64,000 nt of DNA, from contig NZ_LAVA02000097.1 in the NCBI RefSeq assembly GCF_000974985.2, forward strand, positions 1 to 64,000, written 5' to 3'. Origin of the DNA: Streptomyces mangrovisoli. GTDB lineage: Bacteria > Actinomycetota > Actinomycetes > Streptomycetales > Streptomycetaceae. Below, one piece after another: positions 16,549 to 26,026 of this stretch (position 1 is the stretch's first letter; each line of letters begins with the position of its first letter). The translations under genes were made by a program, and so were the position numbers. The notes below the pieces were generated by a model, which was not told the origin of the DNA, ran no database searches, and was given only the letters and a program-made list of their open reading frames with translations.

Positions 16549-16948
16549 CGCCCTGTCGCGCCCTTGGTCGCTGCTCCGGCATCCGACGGCGGCACCCCTC
16601 GCGGTGCTCGCCGCCGGCGCGGCGGGCGCCGGGTATCTCTACGTCACCGATCCGCACCAGCCCGGACACGTCCTGCCCCAGTGTCCGTTCCGGCTCGTCA
16701 CCGGCCTGCTCTGTCCCGCCTGCGGCGGCACCCGCATGGTGTACGACCTGATGCACGGTCACTGGGCCGCGGCCTGGCTGGACAACAGAGCCCTGTTGCT
16801 CGTGTCGCCCTACGCGCTGGCCCTGTTGGGGCGCTGGATGGTGGAAGGCCTGCGAGGGCGTCGCTGGCAGCCCCGGCTGAGCGGCCGCGCGCAGGTTCTC
16901 GTTCTGGCGCTCGCCGTGGCATGGACCGTAGCCCGCAACGTCGTGTAG
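16541..16948 (+). CDS. DUF2752 membrane protein
   Basis: The 135-residue protein has about three membrane helices and the DUF2752 signature 'LCPACGGTRMVYDLMHGH' (CPxCGxTR) near the middle. The start is probably GTG 16541, overlapping the stop of the TM2 gene by 8 bases; an in-frame ATG at 16520 would add 7 residues. DUF2752 proteins commonly sit next to TM2 genes in actinobacteria, and their biochemical role is unknown. The conserved Cys pair may bind metal or be redox-active. Confidence 0.82.
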   Translation: MADALSRPWSLLRHPTAAPLAVLAAGAAGAGYLYVTDPHQPGHVLPQCPFRLVTGLLCPACGGTRMVYDLMHGHWAAAWLDNRALLLVSPYALALLGRWMVEGLRGRRWQPRLSGRAQVLVLALAVAWTVARNVV

Positions 16949-17213
16949 GCCACGCGCCCGCGAGGAGGGCTCCGGCGGCTGATGCGGCGCGCCGAGACCC
17001 GACTTGACCGGGCGCCGCCTGCAAATGATCACGGAACGGGAACAATAGTTCGACGCAACTCCCATCCGCCCTTCATGGCTCCGTAAAGTCTCCACTCACA
17101 GGGGGATGGCTGTTGCGTGCTTCGCGGTGAGCTCCCTCCTGCGCTCATCCGGTCCGGAGCACGTACGCTCCGGGTCTTTGTGATTTCTCACGGTATCGCC
17201 AGGAGCAATTTCC

Positions 17214-17477
17214 ATGACCGTCCCCACCCCTGAGGCCCCCTACGGCGTCGACCCGGCCGGCCGCCCCTACTCCGACAAGTCCAAGGTCGTCGCGGGCATC
17301 CTGCAGATCTTCCTGGGCGGCTTCGGCGCCGGCCGCTTCTACGTCGGCAGCACCGGCGTGGCCATCGCCCAGCTCTTCACCTGCGGCGGCCTCGGCGTCT
17401 GGGCGCTGATCGACGGCATCCTCTTCCTCACCAGCAACGACCGCACCGACAAGCAGGGGCGTGTGCTGCGCGGCTGA
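17214..17477 (+). CDS. Short TM2-domain protein
   Basis: The 87-residue protein is almost entirely a TM2 domain: 'SDKSKVVAGILQIFLGG', 'GAGRFYVGSTGVAIAQLF', then 'TCGGLGVWALIDGILFL'. The core is nearly the same as in the TM2 gene at 16075 but without the Pro/Gln/Tyr repeat arm. AGGAG lies about 9 bases before ATG 17214. A strong hairpin terminator follows, so it is probably a single-gene transcript. It looks like a local duplicate that lost or never had the repeat arm. Confidence 0.85.
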   Translation: MTVPTPEAPYGVDPAGRPYSDKSKVVAGILQIFLGGFGAGRFYVGSTGVAIAQLFTCGGLGVWALIDGILFLTSNDRTDKQGRVLRG

Positions 17478-17529
17478 CCAAGTCCGCCCGCTCCGCACCG
17501 TTCCCGGGCATGATCCCCACGGCCCGCTT

Positions 17530-17569
17530 CTCCGGCCCCCTCCCCGACGTCACAGGGAGGGGGCCGGAG
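17530..17569 (+). terminator. Strong 15-bp hairpin terminator
   Basis: CTCCGGCCCCCTCCC (17530-17544) pairs perfectly with GGGAGGGGGCCGGAG (17555-17569) across a 10-base loop, 52 bases after the TM2 stop. Confidence 0.75.
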
Positions 17570-18415
17570 CCGTATCCGCAAAAGCCCCCGGGGCGGCCGT
17601 CGCACCCGGGGCCCTGGCGGCAGCCTCCGCGCGTACAGCGGCTCCGGCCTTCCTGTCGGTGGCGTGGCGGACGGCGCCGCCCGTCCGGTAGTTGATGTCC
17701 AGGCCCTGCGCCTTGCCCAGTTGCCGGGTCAGGCCCTGGATGGTGACGGCGTCGAGCAGCGGGTGGTCCGTCTCGCGGGGTCCCGCCGGATACCGGCCGG
17801 CCAGTAGCCGCGCGCACGGGGCAGCACCATCCGCCGCACGTCCGCCGAAGGCCCCGACGATAGCCGCCGGTCCGCCCGCGCACGGTCCGCGACCGCGGAC
17901 CTCACCCACGCGGACCCACGCAGCGGGCCAATTCAAGTCATCTCGTCGGCCCCTCAACTCCGGGCATCCACGGGCCGGTTCGAGAATCCTTTCTTCCGGC
18001 TCCGTCCCAGGCCATCCGGCTCGCCCGCGGGCGGCTCCCCGATACCGGGAGGGGTGTTCGGATTGTCCGGATCCCGATCTCGCCCCCGCCCGGTTGTCAG
18101 TGGCGTGACCGAGGGTTCCGTCTCGCAGTCCCCTCGCGCCTGACCGCGCCCGAACACGCCTGACCACGCAGCCTCATCACGCCTCACCGAGGAGACCGGT
18201 GCTTCCCACACACGCACGCAATCCCCCACTCGGGTCACGCCCTCGCCACTGTCCCCTTGACGAGTGAATCGAACGGACCAGGGCGCCGACCGCTCTTGAC
18301 CACGGCGCCACATCTCGCACCTGCGCTCGACCCGTCGCCCGCTCCGTCCCGTATCCGCCCCGTGAACAGCCACGTTGTACGGGGTGCTCCCACCGATCCC
18401 TACCGAGGAGAAACC
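17570..18415. other. Intergenic, possible decayed minus-strand gene
   Basis: About 850 bp without a convincing gene. A minus-strand frame around 17680-17800 reads 'ETDHPLLDAVTIQGLTRQLG' with protein-like composition, but its flanks are Arg/Gly/Ala-rich and no start or family is evident; it may be a gene remnant. The 3' part should hold the promoter of the peptide cassette starting at 18416. Confidence 0.35.
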
Positions 18416-18568
18416 GTGAATCCTGTCCGTACGCTCCCTGCCGCCCACCCCGCGTTCGAAAATCCCCCCGCCCGGACCGTCAAGCCCGCGGTGTTCCAGC
18501 GTCCGGCGGACGCGCGCCGCGCCCCGTTCGCATCCGCATCACGACCGTCACCGAGGTGGGGGGCATGA
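18416..18568 (+). CDS. 50-residue peptide, possible modified-peptide precursor
   Basis: GTG 18416 follows GAGGAG with good spacing, and the stop overlaps the start of the kinase gene (ATGA, 18565-18568). This coupling is the main evidence for a real gene. The peptide begins 'MNPVRTLPAAHPAFENPPAR' and ends 'SASRPSPRWGA'. It has no Cys, few Ser/Thr (two Thr, three Ser), and many Pro, Ala and Arg. It has no signal sequence or membrane helix. Context (kinase fold, then ABC exporter, all overlapping) suggests a peptide that is modified and exported. That function is inference; it could also be a leader peptide. Confidence 0.6.
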   Translation: MNPVRTLPAAHPAFENPPARTVKPAVFQRPADARRAPFASASRPSPRWGA

Positions 18569-19446
18569 GCGACGCGAAGGCACTGCCCACGGTGCTGCGC
18601 CGCTGGGCCGAGCGCGAGACCGGGGGCGTCACCGAGGTCCGGGACGCCTCGCACCCACGGGAGAACTCCCGGGTCTGGGAGCTCGTCGGCGGCAACGACT
18701 GCCGGTTCTATCTGAAGGTCTCCCCCACGGCGCGCGCCTACGAGCGCGAGACGTTCGCCCTGCGGCACGCGGCGCCCGCGCTGGGCGCCGGCCACGCACC
18801 CCACCTGCGCGCCTCCAGCGCCGAACACCTCGCGCTGCTGACGACCGCCGTGTCCGGCAGCCCGGTGAGCCGACTCCCCCTCACGGCGGCCGCCGAGCAC
18901 GAGGCACACCGCCAGGGCGGCATGCTCCTGGCCCGGCTGCACGCGGCCGGCGACCTCACCGGCCACCGACGCACCGAGGCCGAAGGTGCGCTGCGCGCCG
19001 CGGCCGAGGGCGCGTACCGGCATCTGGAGAAGGCCGGTGACCGGCTGACCGCGGCGGAACACGCCCTGGTACGCCGACTCGCCGGCCGGCTGGCCGAGGC
19101 CGGCCCGGTGCCGCTCGGGTTCCTCCACGGCGACGCCCGGCCGAGAAACCTGCTCTGGTCGCGGTACGCGGCCTGGATCGACTTCGAACGGTCCCGATTC
19201 GCCCCCGTCGTCGAGGAGTTCGTCGTCATGTCCTGTGAGGTGTGGGTCGACCGACCCCGGCTGCGCACCGCCTTCCTGGGCGGATACGGCCGCGAGCTGA
19301 CGGCGCGGGAGCAGCACGCACTGACGTGTCTGTCCGGCCTGGACGCGGTGAAGGCCCTCAACTGGGGCGAGGCGTACGGCGACCCGCTGGTCGCCGCGCG
19401 CGGGCGGCGCACCCTGGACCGGCTGATGACGGGGGTGTTCGCGTGA
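18565..19446 (+). CDS. APH-fold phosphotransferase
   Basis: The 293-residue protein has the aminoglycoside-phosphotransferase/choline-kinase fold: ATP lysine K51, the Brenner motif 'HGDARPRNLLW' (H188, D190, N195) and a metal site 'WIDFERS' (D206). The length is normal for the family. ATG 18565 follows GAGGTGGGGGG; a GTG nine bases earlier is less likely. The start overlaps the peptide stop and its stop overlaps the ABC start. APH-fold enzymes act on antibiotics or small molecules, but in several peptide clusters (thioviridamide-like, class V lanthipeptide) relatives act on the precursor's Ser/Thr. That role here is inference. Confidence 0.82.
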   Translation: MSDAKALPTVLRRWAERETGGVTEVRDASHPRENSRVWELVGGNDCRFYLKVSPTARAYERETFALRHAAPALGAGHAPHLRASSAEHLALLTTAVSGSPVSRLPLTAAAEHEAHRQGGMLLARLHAAGDLTGHRRTEAEGALRAAAEGAYRHLEKAGDRLTAAEHALVRRLAGRLAEAGPVPLGFLHGDARPRNLLWSRYAAWIDFERSRFAPVVEEFVVMSCEVWVDRPRLRTAFLGGYGRELTAREQHALTCLSGLDAVKALNWGEAYGDPLVAARGRRTLDRLMTGVFA

Positions 19447-21398
19447 GGTTCCCCCGCATCACCAACCGGCAGCCGGCACCGGCAGCCGTACCGCACTCCC
19501 CGTCCACTGCCGGGGGAACCCCGGCCGTTCCCGCCGCACGCACGGCGGATCCGCGGCCCACGGCCCCCGTCGAGCTCGACTACCACGGGCGCAAGCACCG
19601 CCGCGCCATGGACGACGCCAGCCTGCGCGACATGGCACGCCGGATCCCGACCGCGCTCGCCCAGACGGCCCGGCTCGCCTGGTCCGTCGACCGCCGTATG
19701 ACGATCACGATCCTCCTGTGCCAGCTGCTGTCCGGCCTCGGCACCGCGGTCATGCTCACCGCGGTCTCCAAGGCGCTGCCGCACCTCGCCACCTCCGACG
19801 CCCGGACCGGGCTGCGGGCGGCGTGGCCGTCGCTGGCCGTCGCGGTCGCCGCGATGGCGACCGGGGCCGGGATGTGGATCCTCGCGGACTGGGCGACCCG
19901 ACGCCTCAACCCGAAGATCGCGTCCGCCGCCGATCTCACCCTGGTCGACCTGCACATGAGAGCCGAGCTGTCCGCCTACGACACCCACGGGTTCACCGAC
20001 CGGAGCCAGGCCGCGGAGACCGGCGCCCTGCGCGCGGTCGATCTCGCGGACGACGCCAAGACCCTCACCAACGGACTCGTCCAGCTGGTGTCCGCGGCGA
20101 CTGTCCTCACCTCGCTCCATCCCCTGCTCCTGGGCGTGCTGCTGCTGTCGGTGGTCCCGCGCGGGCTGGGCGGGGTGATCGCCGCGCGCATCGACTACCG
20201 CGTGCACGACCGCACCGTCTCCGCCCGCACGGTGCGCGGCATGATGCGCTGGTGGCTCACCACCTCCGAGCTCGCCGACGAACTGCGCGCCAACACCATG
20301 CGCCCCTACCTGCACGCGTGGTACCGGACGATGTGCGACCGCGTCGAGGGACGCGAACTCGAAGGAGCGCGCCCGTACTTGCTCGTGACGCTCCTCGCGG
20401 CATCCCTGGCGGGACTCTTCACGTTCGGCATGTGGGCGGCGCTGGCCGCGCTCGCCCTCTCGGGCGCCATGTCCACCGCGATCGCGGGCACCGCCATCGT
20501 CGCCTCGCAGACAGCCGGACGCGCCCTCAACTCGATCGTGCGGTACGGCGCCGTCATGTTCCACCACGGCCTCTACCTCAGCGACTACCACGCCTTCGTC
20601 GACGAGGTCCGCTCCATGACGACCGCACGCGGCACCGTCCAGGCCAAGGCGCCGCAGCAGATCCGCCTGTGCGAGGCCGAGTTCACCTATCCGGAGAAGG
20701 AGGCCCCGGCCCTGCACCCGATCACCCTCACCCTCAACCGCGGCGAGGTCGTCGCGCTGGTCGGCGAGAACGGCGCCGGCAAGTCGACGCTGATCCGCAT
20801 GCTCACCGGACTGACGGTGCCGACCGGCGGAACCGTACGGTGGGACGACACCGACCTCGCGACCGCCGACGCGGAATCGGTGTGGCAGCACGTCGGTCTC
20901 GTCCCCCAGAAGAACGGGCACTGGCCGCTGCGCGCCCGGGAGAACATCACCCTCGGCCAGCCCCGCGAACACAGCGACGACCGGATCTGGGACGCCGCCA
21001 CTCGCGTCGGCATGACCGAGGCCCTCGAAGGGCTCCCGCACCAGCTCGACACCCTGCTGGCCCGCTCGGTGTGGGGCGGGCACGAACTGTCCGGCGGACA
21101 GTGGCAACGCCTGGCCTGCGCGCGGGCGATGTACCGGGAACCGGCCGTGCTCGTCCTGGACGAGCCGACCAGCGAGATGGACGCCCGCGGCGAGCACCTG
21201 ATCTTCCGCAAGCTGCGCGAGATGGCCCCGGACCGGATCACGGTCGTCGTCACGCACCGCCTGGACAACGTGCGGATGGCCGACCGGGTCATCGTCCTCG
21301 AAAAGGGCCTCATCCGTGAGGAGGGCACCTTCGACGCCCTCGTCACCACCGAGGGAAGCCTCCTGGGCGAGCTCTACGCCCTCAGCCAGGACCGCTGA
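19443..21398 (+). CDS. ABC exporter, fused membrane and ATPase domains
   Basis: The 651-residue protein has a ~70-residue Pro-rich cytosolic start, a membrane domain with about six helices (~90-370), and a nucleotide-binding domain. That domain has Walker A 'GENGAGKST', signature 'LSGGQWQRL', Walker B 'AVLVLDEPTS' and a switch His ('VVVTHR'). No C39 peptidase domain is seen, so it would not cut a leader itself. GTG 19443 overlaps the kinase stop (GTGA). Half-transporters of this type dimerise. Position after the peptide and kinase suggests export of the modified product. Confidence 0.88.
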   Translation: MRFPRITNRQPAPAAVPHSPSTAGGTPAVPAARTADPRPTAPVELDYHGRKHRRAMDDASLRDMARRIPTALAQTARLAWSVDRRMTITILLCQLLSGLGTAVMLTAVSKALPHLATSDARTGLRAAWPSLAVAVAAMATGAGMWILADWATRRLNPKIASAADLTLVDLHMRAELSAYDTHGFTDRSQAAETGALRAVDLADDAKTLTNGLVQLVSAATVLTSLHPLLLGVLLLSVVPRGLGGVIAARIDYRVHDRTVSARTVRGMMRWWLTTSELADELRANTMRPYLHAWYRTMCDRVEGRELEGARPYLLVTLLAASLAGLFTFGMWAALAALALSGAMSTAIAGTAIVASQTAGRALNSIVRYGAVMFHHGLYLSDYHAFVDEVRSMTTARGTVQAKAPQQIRLCEAEFTYPEKEAPALHPITLTLNRGEVVALVGENGAGKSTLIRMLTGLTVPTGGTVRWDDTDLATADAESVWQHVGLVPQKNGHWPLRARENITLGQPREHSDDRIWDAATRVGMTEALEGLPHQLDTLLARSVWGGHELSGGQWQRLACARAMYREPAVLVLDEPTSEMDARGEHLIFRKLREMAPDRITVVVTHRLDNVRMADRVIVLEKGLIREEGTFDALVTTEGSLLGELYALSQDR

Positions 21399-21418
21399 CC
21401 TGTCACCCCTCCCCTATC

Positions 21419-21448
21419 GGCGGGGCCGCGTCCCGACGCGGCCCCGCC
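21419..21448 (+). terminator. 14-bp hairpin terminator after ABC exporter
   Basis: GGCGGGGCCGCGTC (21419-21432) pairs perfectly with GACGCGGCCCCGCC (21435-21448), 20 bases after the stop. A second stem, GCCCCGC/GCGGGGC at 21451-21472, follows. It probably serves both this operon and the convergent TPR gene. Confidence 0.75.
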
Positions 21449-21499
21449 TTGCCCCGCATCCCGACGCGGGGCCACGTTGGCTCTGCCCGACAACCAGGC

Positions 21500-24400
21500 C
21501 TAATCCGGGTTGCCCATCGCCCGACGGGCCTGTGCGAGCCTGTCGTCGAAGGCCTGGGTGACGGGGTGGTCCTCGCCCAGCAACAACGCGCTCACTTCCA
21601 GGTTCTGTCGGTGGAGCGGGATGGCCGCGGCCGGGTCGCCCGCCGTCTCGTAGGCGTTCGCGAGAAGGCTTCGGCACTCCAGGGACCGCGGGTGGTCACT
21701 GCCGAGGATCCGCGTGCCCGCTTCCACGTTCTGCGCGTAGAGCGGGATCGCCCGGGCCACGTCTCCCGCCACCTCGTAGGTGTCGGCGAGGTTGCCCCGG
21801 ATCGTCAGCGTGTCGGGGTGGTCGTCGCCCAAGATCCGTACGCTCGCTCGCAGATTCTGCTCGCACACGTGAATCGCCCGGACCACGTCCCCGGCCAACC
21901 GGCAGGCGACGAAGAGGTAGTTCATATGAGCCAGGGTCTCCGGATGGTCCGCGCCCAGGATCCGCATGCTGGCTTCCACGTTCTGCTCGCGCAGCGGGAT
22001 TGCCGCGGCCGCCTCCCCTGCCGTCTCGAGGGCGCCGGCCAAGTCGTTCCGGGAAGCCGAGGTCGTGGGGTGGTCGCCGCCCAGGAGCCGCTGCCGGTCA
22101 GCGAGCACCCGCTCGAACAGCCGGATCGCCTGGACGGTGTTCCCATCCGTCTCGTAGGCGTCGGCCAGGTTGTTGCGGGAGGCGAGGGTAATGGGGTGGT
22201 CGTCGCCCAGAACGCGCACGCTCGCTGTCACGTTCTGCTCGTACAGCTCGATCGCCCTGGCCACATCACCCGCCGCTCCGTACGCGCCGGCCAGGTTGAT
22301 CCACGACGTGAGCGTGTCCGGGTGGTCGTCGCCCAGGAGCCGCTGCCGGTCGGCCAGCGTCTGCTCGTACAGCGGGATCGCCCGGCCCAGATCCTCTGCT
22401 GACCTGTAGGCACCGGCCAGGTTGTTGCGGAAGGTCAGCGTGTTGGGATGGTCCGCGCCCAGCACTCGCAGGCTGGCCGCCACGTTCTGTTCGTGCAGCG
22501 GGATCGCCCTGGCCACATCCCCCGCCGCCTTGTAGGCGTAGGCCAGGTTGTTGCGGGAGGCCAGCGTATCGGGATGGTCGTCGCCCAGAATCCGTAGCCG
22601 GTCGGCCAGCGTCTGCTCGAACAGCGGGATCGCCCGACCGGGATCCCCCGCCGCGTCGAAGGCGTAGGCCAGGTTGTTCCACGACGTGAGCGTGTCGGGG
22701 TGGTCGTGGCCCAGGACACGTTGCCGGTCGGCCAGCACCTGCTCGTACAGGGGGATCGCCCTGGCCGCGTCCCCCGCCGTCTCGTAGGCGCCGGCCAGGT
22801 TGTTGCGGGAGGTCAGCGTGTCGGGATGGTCGTCGCCCAGGAGCCGCTGCCGGTCCGCGAGCACGTGTTCGTACAGCGGGATCGCCCGGCCCAGATTCCC
22901 CGCCGTCTCGTGGGCGTAGGCCAGGCCATGTCGCATGGTGAGGGTGTTCGGGTGATCGTCGCCGAGGACCCGCCGAGCGGCTTGCAGGTTCTGCTCGTAC
23001 AGCGTGAGTGCCCGGGCCACTTGTCCCGCGTCCTCGTAGGCGCTGGCGAGGTTGTGCCGGGAGGTCAGCGTGTCGGGATGGTCGTCGCCGAGAACCCGCT
23101 GCCGGTCGGCCAGCGTCTGCTCGTACAGCGGGATCGCACGGCCCAGATCCCCCGCCGTCTTGTGGGCGAAGGCGAGGTTGTTCCGCGAGGTCAGTGCGGT
23201 CGGATGGTCGGCTCCCAGGACCCGCACGCTCGCTTCCAGGTTCTCGTCGTACAGAGGGATCACCCCGGCCACGTCCCCCGCTGCCTGTAACGCGTGGGCC
23301 AGATTGTTCCGGGACGTCAGGGTGTTCAGATGGTCCTCGCCCAGGAGCCTCCGCCGGTCTTCGAGCACCTGCTCGTACAGCGGGATCGCACGGCCCAGAT
23401 CCCCCGCCGCCTCGTAGGCGACGGCCAGGTTGTTCCGGGCCACCGGCGTGTCGGGGTGGTCGTCGCCCTGCACCCGGCGAGCGATGTCCAGCGTCTGTTC
23501 GTACAACGGGATGGCCCGCCCCAAGCTCCCCGACGCCCGGTAAGCGCCTGCGAGGTTGCTCCGCAGGGCCAGCGTGTCGGGGTGCTCGTCACCGCGCACC
23601 CGCCGGGCAACCTCCAGGGTCTCCTCGTACAACGGGACGGCCCGGCCCAGACTGCCCGACGCCCGGTAGGCGCCCGCGAGGCCGACCCGGACGGCCAGAG
23701 TGTCCGGGTGGTCGTCGCCGTCCACCCGCCGGGCTGCTTCTGCGGCGCGCTCGAAGTGACGGATGGCGTGTGCGGTCTGTCCCTGGCCTCCGAGATAGTG
23801 CGCCGTACGGGCGAGGACTGCGGCGGTGGCGTGGGTGTCGTGCCGGCGGGCGGAGTGCTCGGCCACGGCGTCGACGTGCGGGAGCAGCGTCCGCCAGGCC
23901 GGCCAGTCAGCGGGGTGTCCCACGTGTCGGGCAACATGGCGAGCAGGAGGGCGGTCGCGTCGTTCCTGGCCCGGTCGATGAGGCCGGGCTCGCGGTGGGG
24001 GTCCGGCTCCTTCCCGGCCGGCCGGTGGTCGTCCGGATCGGCGGGGTCGTCGGGGGTACGGGCGAGGGTCTGGACGAGGCGGTGGACGGACAGGGTGCTG
24101 GTGGCAGGGTCTTCGGTGGTCATGCTGTAGGCGGTGAGCAGGCCGAGTGCGCCGTGCACGGCGGGCAAAGTGCCCGCCCGCTCCAGGAGCTCGAAGGGAA
24201 TGCGGTCGGGGGCGTACCAGGCGAGGACCCGCAGCAGGTGGGTGGCCAGAGGGCGTTGCCCGGCGATGGTGTCGAGGGTCAGGCGCCAGACGCGGGCGAT
24301 CGTCACCTCGGAGGGCGTGAGCGCGGGCTCGTCGAGCATGGTGGCCGGATAGCGGGCGAGGAGGGCGAGGTAGCCGCGGGGGGTGAGCCCGGGGGTCTGG

Positions 24401-25329
24401 GCCAGGTAGGCGCCGGCCTGTTCGAGCGCCAGGGGCAGGTGGCCGAGTTCCGCGCACAGGTCGGCCGCACCGTCCATGTCCCGCGGTCCGCGGGCGCAGG
24501 CGTGGGAGGTGAGCAGGGTCAGGGACTCGCTCTCGCTCAGGACGTCGAGGCGGATGACGGTGGCGGAGCGCGGCCAGCCGAGGGTGAGCCTGCTGGTGAT
24601 GAGGAAGCGGCCGTTGGGGGCTCGGGCGAGCAGCGGCTCGATGTCCTGGACCCGGTCCACGTTGTCGAGGACGAGGAGCCAGCCGTTGTGCGTGGCCAGC
24701 CATTGCAGGGCCTGCTTGACGAGTTCGTCGTCGCCGAGTGCTGCCTGGCGGAGCGCGGGTTGCAGTTCGACGGCCAACTGGGCCAGGTCCCGCTGGATCG
24801 AGTCGGCTGTGCCGGCGTCGATCCAGCGGATCGGCGTGTGCCCCCGTGCGCGCGTGGTGGCCCAATGGATGGCCAGGGCGCTCTTGCCGACGCCGCCCAG
24901 GCCGTGCACGGCCTGGATCACTGTGCCGCCCGGACCTGCCAGCGCCTCGTCGAGCCGCGCGAGTTCGGCGCTCCGGCCGATGAGAGGTCTGCGGTGGGGG
25001 AAGTTGTGGTCCAGACCCTGGGGGGTGGCGATCTCCGCCATCGGGCGGAGCGGGATGGTCACCACCCGGGCGTGGTCCCCGGTGATGTTGGTTCCGTAGT
25101 TGTCGCCGTCGACGACGATCGACCGAGCGCCGGAAGCCTGCGGCTGCGGCTGCGGCTGCGGCTGCGGCTGCGAGTGCCGATCCCGATCCGACTCCGACTC
25201 CTCCGGCTGAGCTTGCGGCTCCGGCTGAGCTTGCGGCTGCGGCTGCCGTTGCGCGGGAGTGCGCGCCCCCAGCGCCGAGGGGTCCGGCTTGCGGTGGTCG
25301 GCGTGACGCCGGCGGAACCACCGTTTCAC
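21500..25329 (-). pseudogene. NB-ARC/TPR STAND protein split by a frameshift
   Basis: From GTG 25329 the frame encodes a Pro/Gln-rich arm and a RHIM-like motif 'RSIVVDGDNYGTNITGD' (69-85). An NB-ARC ATPase follows (Walker A 'GLGGVGKS' 143-150, 'WLLVLDNVD', 'GHLPLALEQAGAYLAQ'). At about 23921-23930 the meaningful reading jumps frame, from 'LLLAMLPD' to 'HVGHPADWPAWRTLL', as if one base had been lost. The second frame then gives about 17 TPR units of 42 residues to 21500. The family is the actinobacterial NB-ARC/Kinesin-light-chain-type TPR proteins, STAND switches thought to oligomerise on a signal. The start overlaps the stop of the two-TM gene (GTGA). It may be a true lesion, a sequencing error or a phase-variable site. 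Confidence 0.75.
21560..23745 (-). repeat. About 17 tandem 126-bp TPR-coding repeats
   Basis: The DNA repeats with a 126-bp period, each unit encoding a 42-residue TPR with 'DDHPDTLTSRNNLA', 'AYETAGD' and 'RAIPLYEQ' blocks. Neighbouring units are alike at DNA level, indicating expansion by unequal exchange. It is coding, not CRISPR. Confidence 0.85.
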
Positions 25330-25805
25330 GGGGTGGCTCCCGCGTTTCCGCCGTCGCCGTCGCCGGTGCTGACGGTGCCGCGGTTGTCCCCGCCGATGGC
25401 CACCGCCCGGTTCCCGGTCGCGGCCGTCCCGCCGGGCGGGGGCTGCGGCGCCGCCGGGGGGCCGGTCGGGGCGGGGCCGGGACCGGCCGGTGCCGCGATG
25501 GTGGTGCCGTCGCCCGTGATGATCGTTCCGTGGCTGTTCCCGCCGATCGCCACCGATCGCTCGCCCGACGCCGTGACGGATTCCGCGGCGGCTGTGGCCG
25601 TCTGCCGCCCGCCGGTGGCGTACCCGTAGCCGCCCATGCCCGCCAGGGCCGCCACCGCGGAGCCCGCTCCGCACGCCAGGCCCCATCGGGTGGCGTCGTC
25701 ATGGATCGCCGTCGCCAGGATCAGCGCCCCGCACAGCCATGTCGCCGCGCCGAACGCGGCGACTGTGACCGCGACCGCCGCCACCCACCTGCCGGTCTGT
25801 CCCAC
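25326..25805 (-). CDS. Two-TM protein with two RHIM-like motifs
   Basis: The 159-residue protein has two membrane helices (about 8-35 and 41-62). A mostly Gly/Pro/Thr tail then carries two copies of one motif: 'RSVAIGGNSHGTIITGD' (83-99) and 'RAVAIGGDNRGTVSTGD' (133-149). The NB-ARC protein encoded next has a third copy near its N-terminus. Its stop overlaps the GTG of that gene, so the two are co-translated. The core V-A-I-G-G-D-N fits the RHIM pattern (I/V)x(I/V)GxxN. A membrane-acting effector seeded by the STAND partner is the inferred role. The motif sharing is seen; amyloid formation is not. Confidence 0.8.
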   Translation of the reverse strand: MGQTGRWVAAVAVTVAAFGAATWLCGALILATAIHDDATRWGLACGAGSAVAALAGMGGYGYATGGRQTATAAAESVTASGERSVAIGGNSHGTIITGDGTTIAAPAGPGPAPTGPPAAPQPPPGGTAATGNRAVAIGGDNRGTVSTGDGDGGNAGATP

Positions 25806-26026
25806 GGTCCCCCCTTGTTGTCTCTCGGCTCTCCCGGCACGCGGCCGAAGCCGTCAGCGCGGTGCCCCCTGTCCGAGTATTCCCATCCGCCTGGAACGAG
25901 TCTCCTCGCGCGAAAAAGGCACAGCTGGACGATTCGGCAAACTGACCGCCGGTCGCGTTCCCCTTGCCCCGCACCGTCGACCAGGGTTCCCCGTGGCGCT
26001 CCCCCTCCCCCCTCCAGGTCAGGGGG

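Noticed and set aside
17550..18167. 205-codon minus-strand frame after the TM2 gene
   Set aside because: Only a ~45-residue core looks protein-like; flanks are low-complexity and the frame runs through the terminator hairpin.
21560..23745. Regular repeats resembling a CRISPR or satellite array
   Set aside because: The 126-bp period equals 42 codons and every unit translates to a TPR; no short repeat/spacer pattern.
25142..25171. GGCTGC hexamer array, same as at 48072-48101
   Set aside because: Here it encodes Pro-Gln repeats of the STAND arm; the shared hexamer is ordinary slippage in GC-rich DNA, not a mobile or regulatory element.
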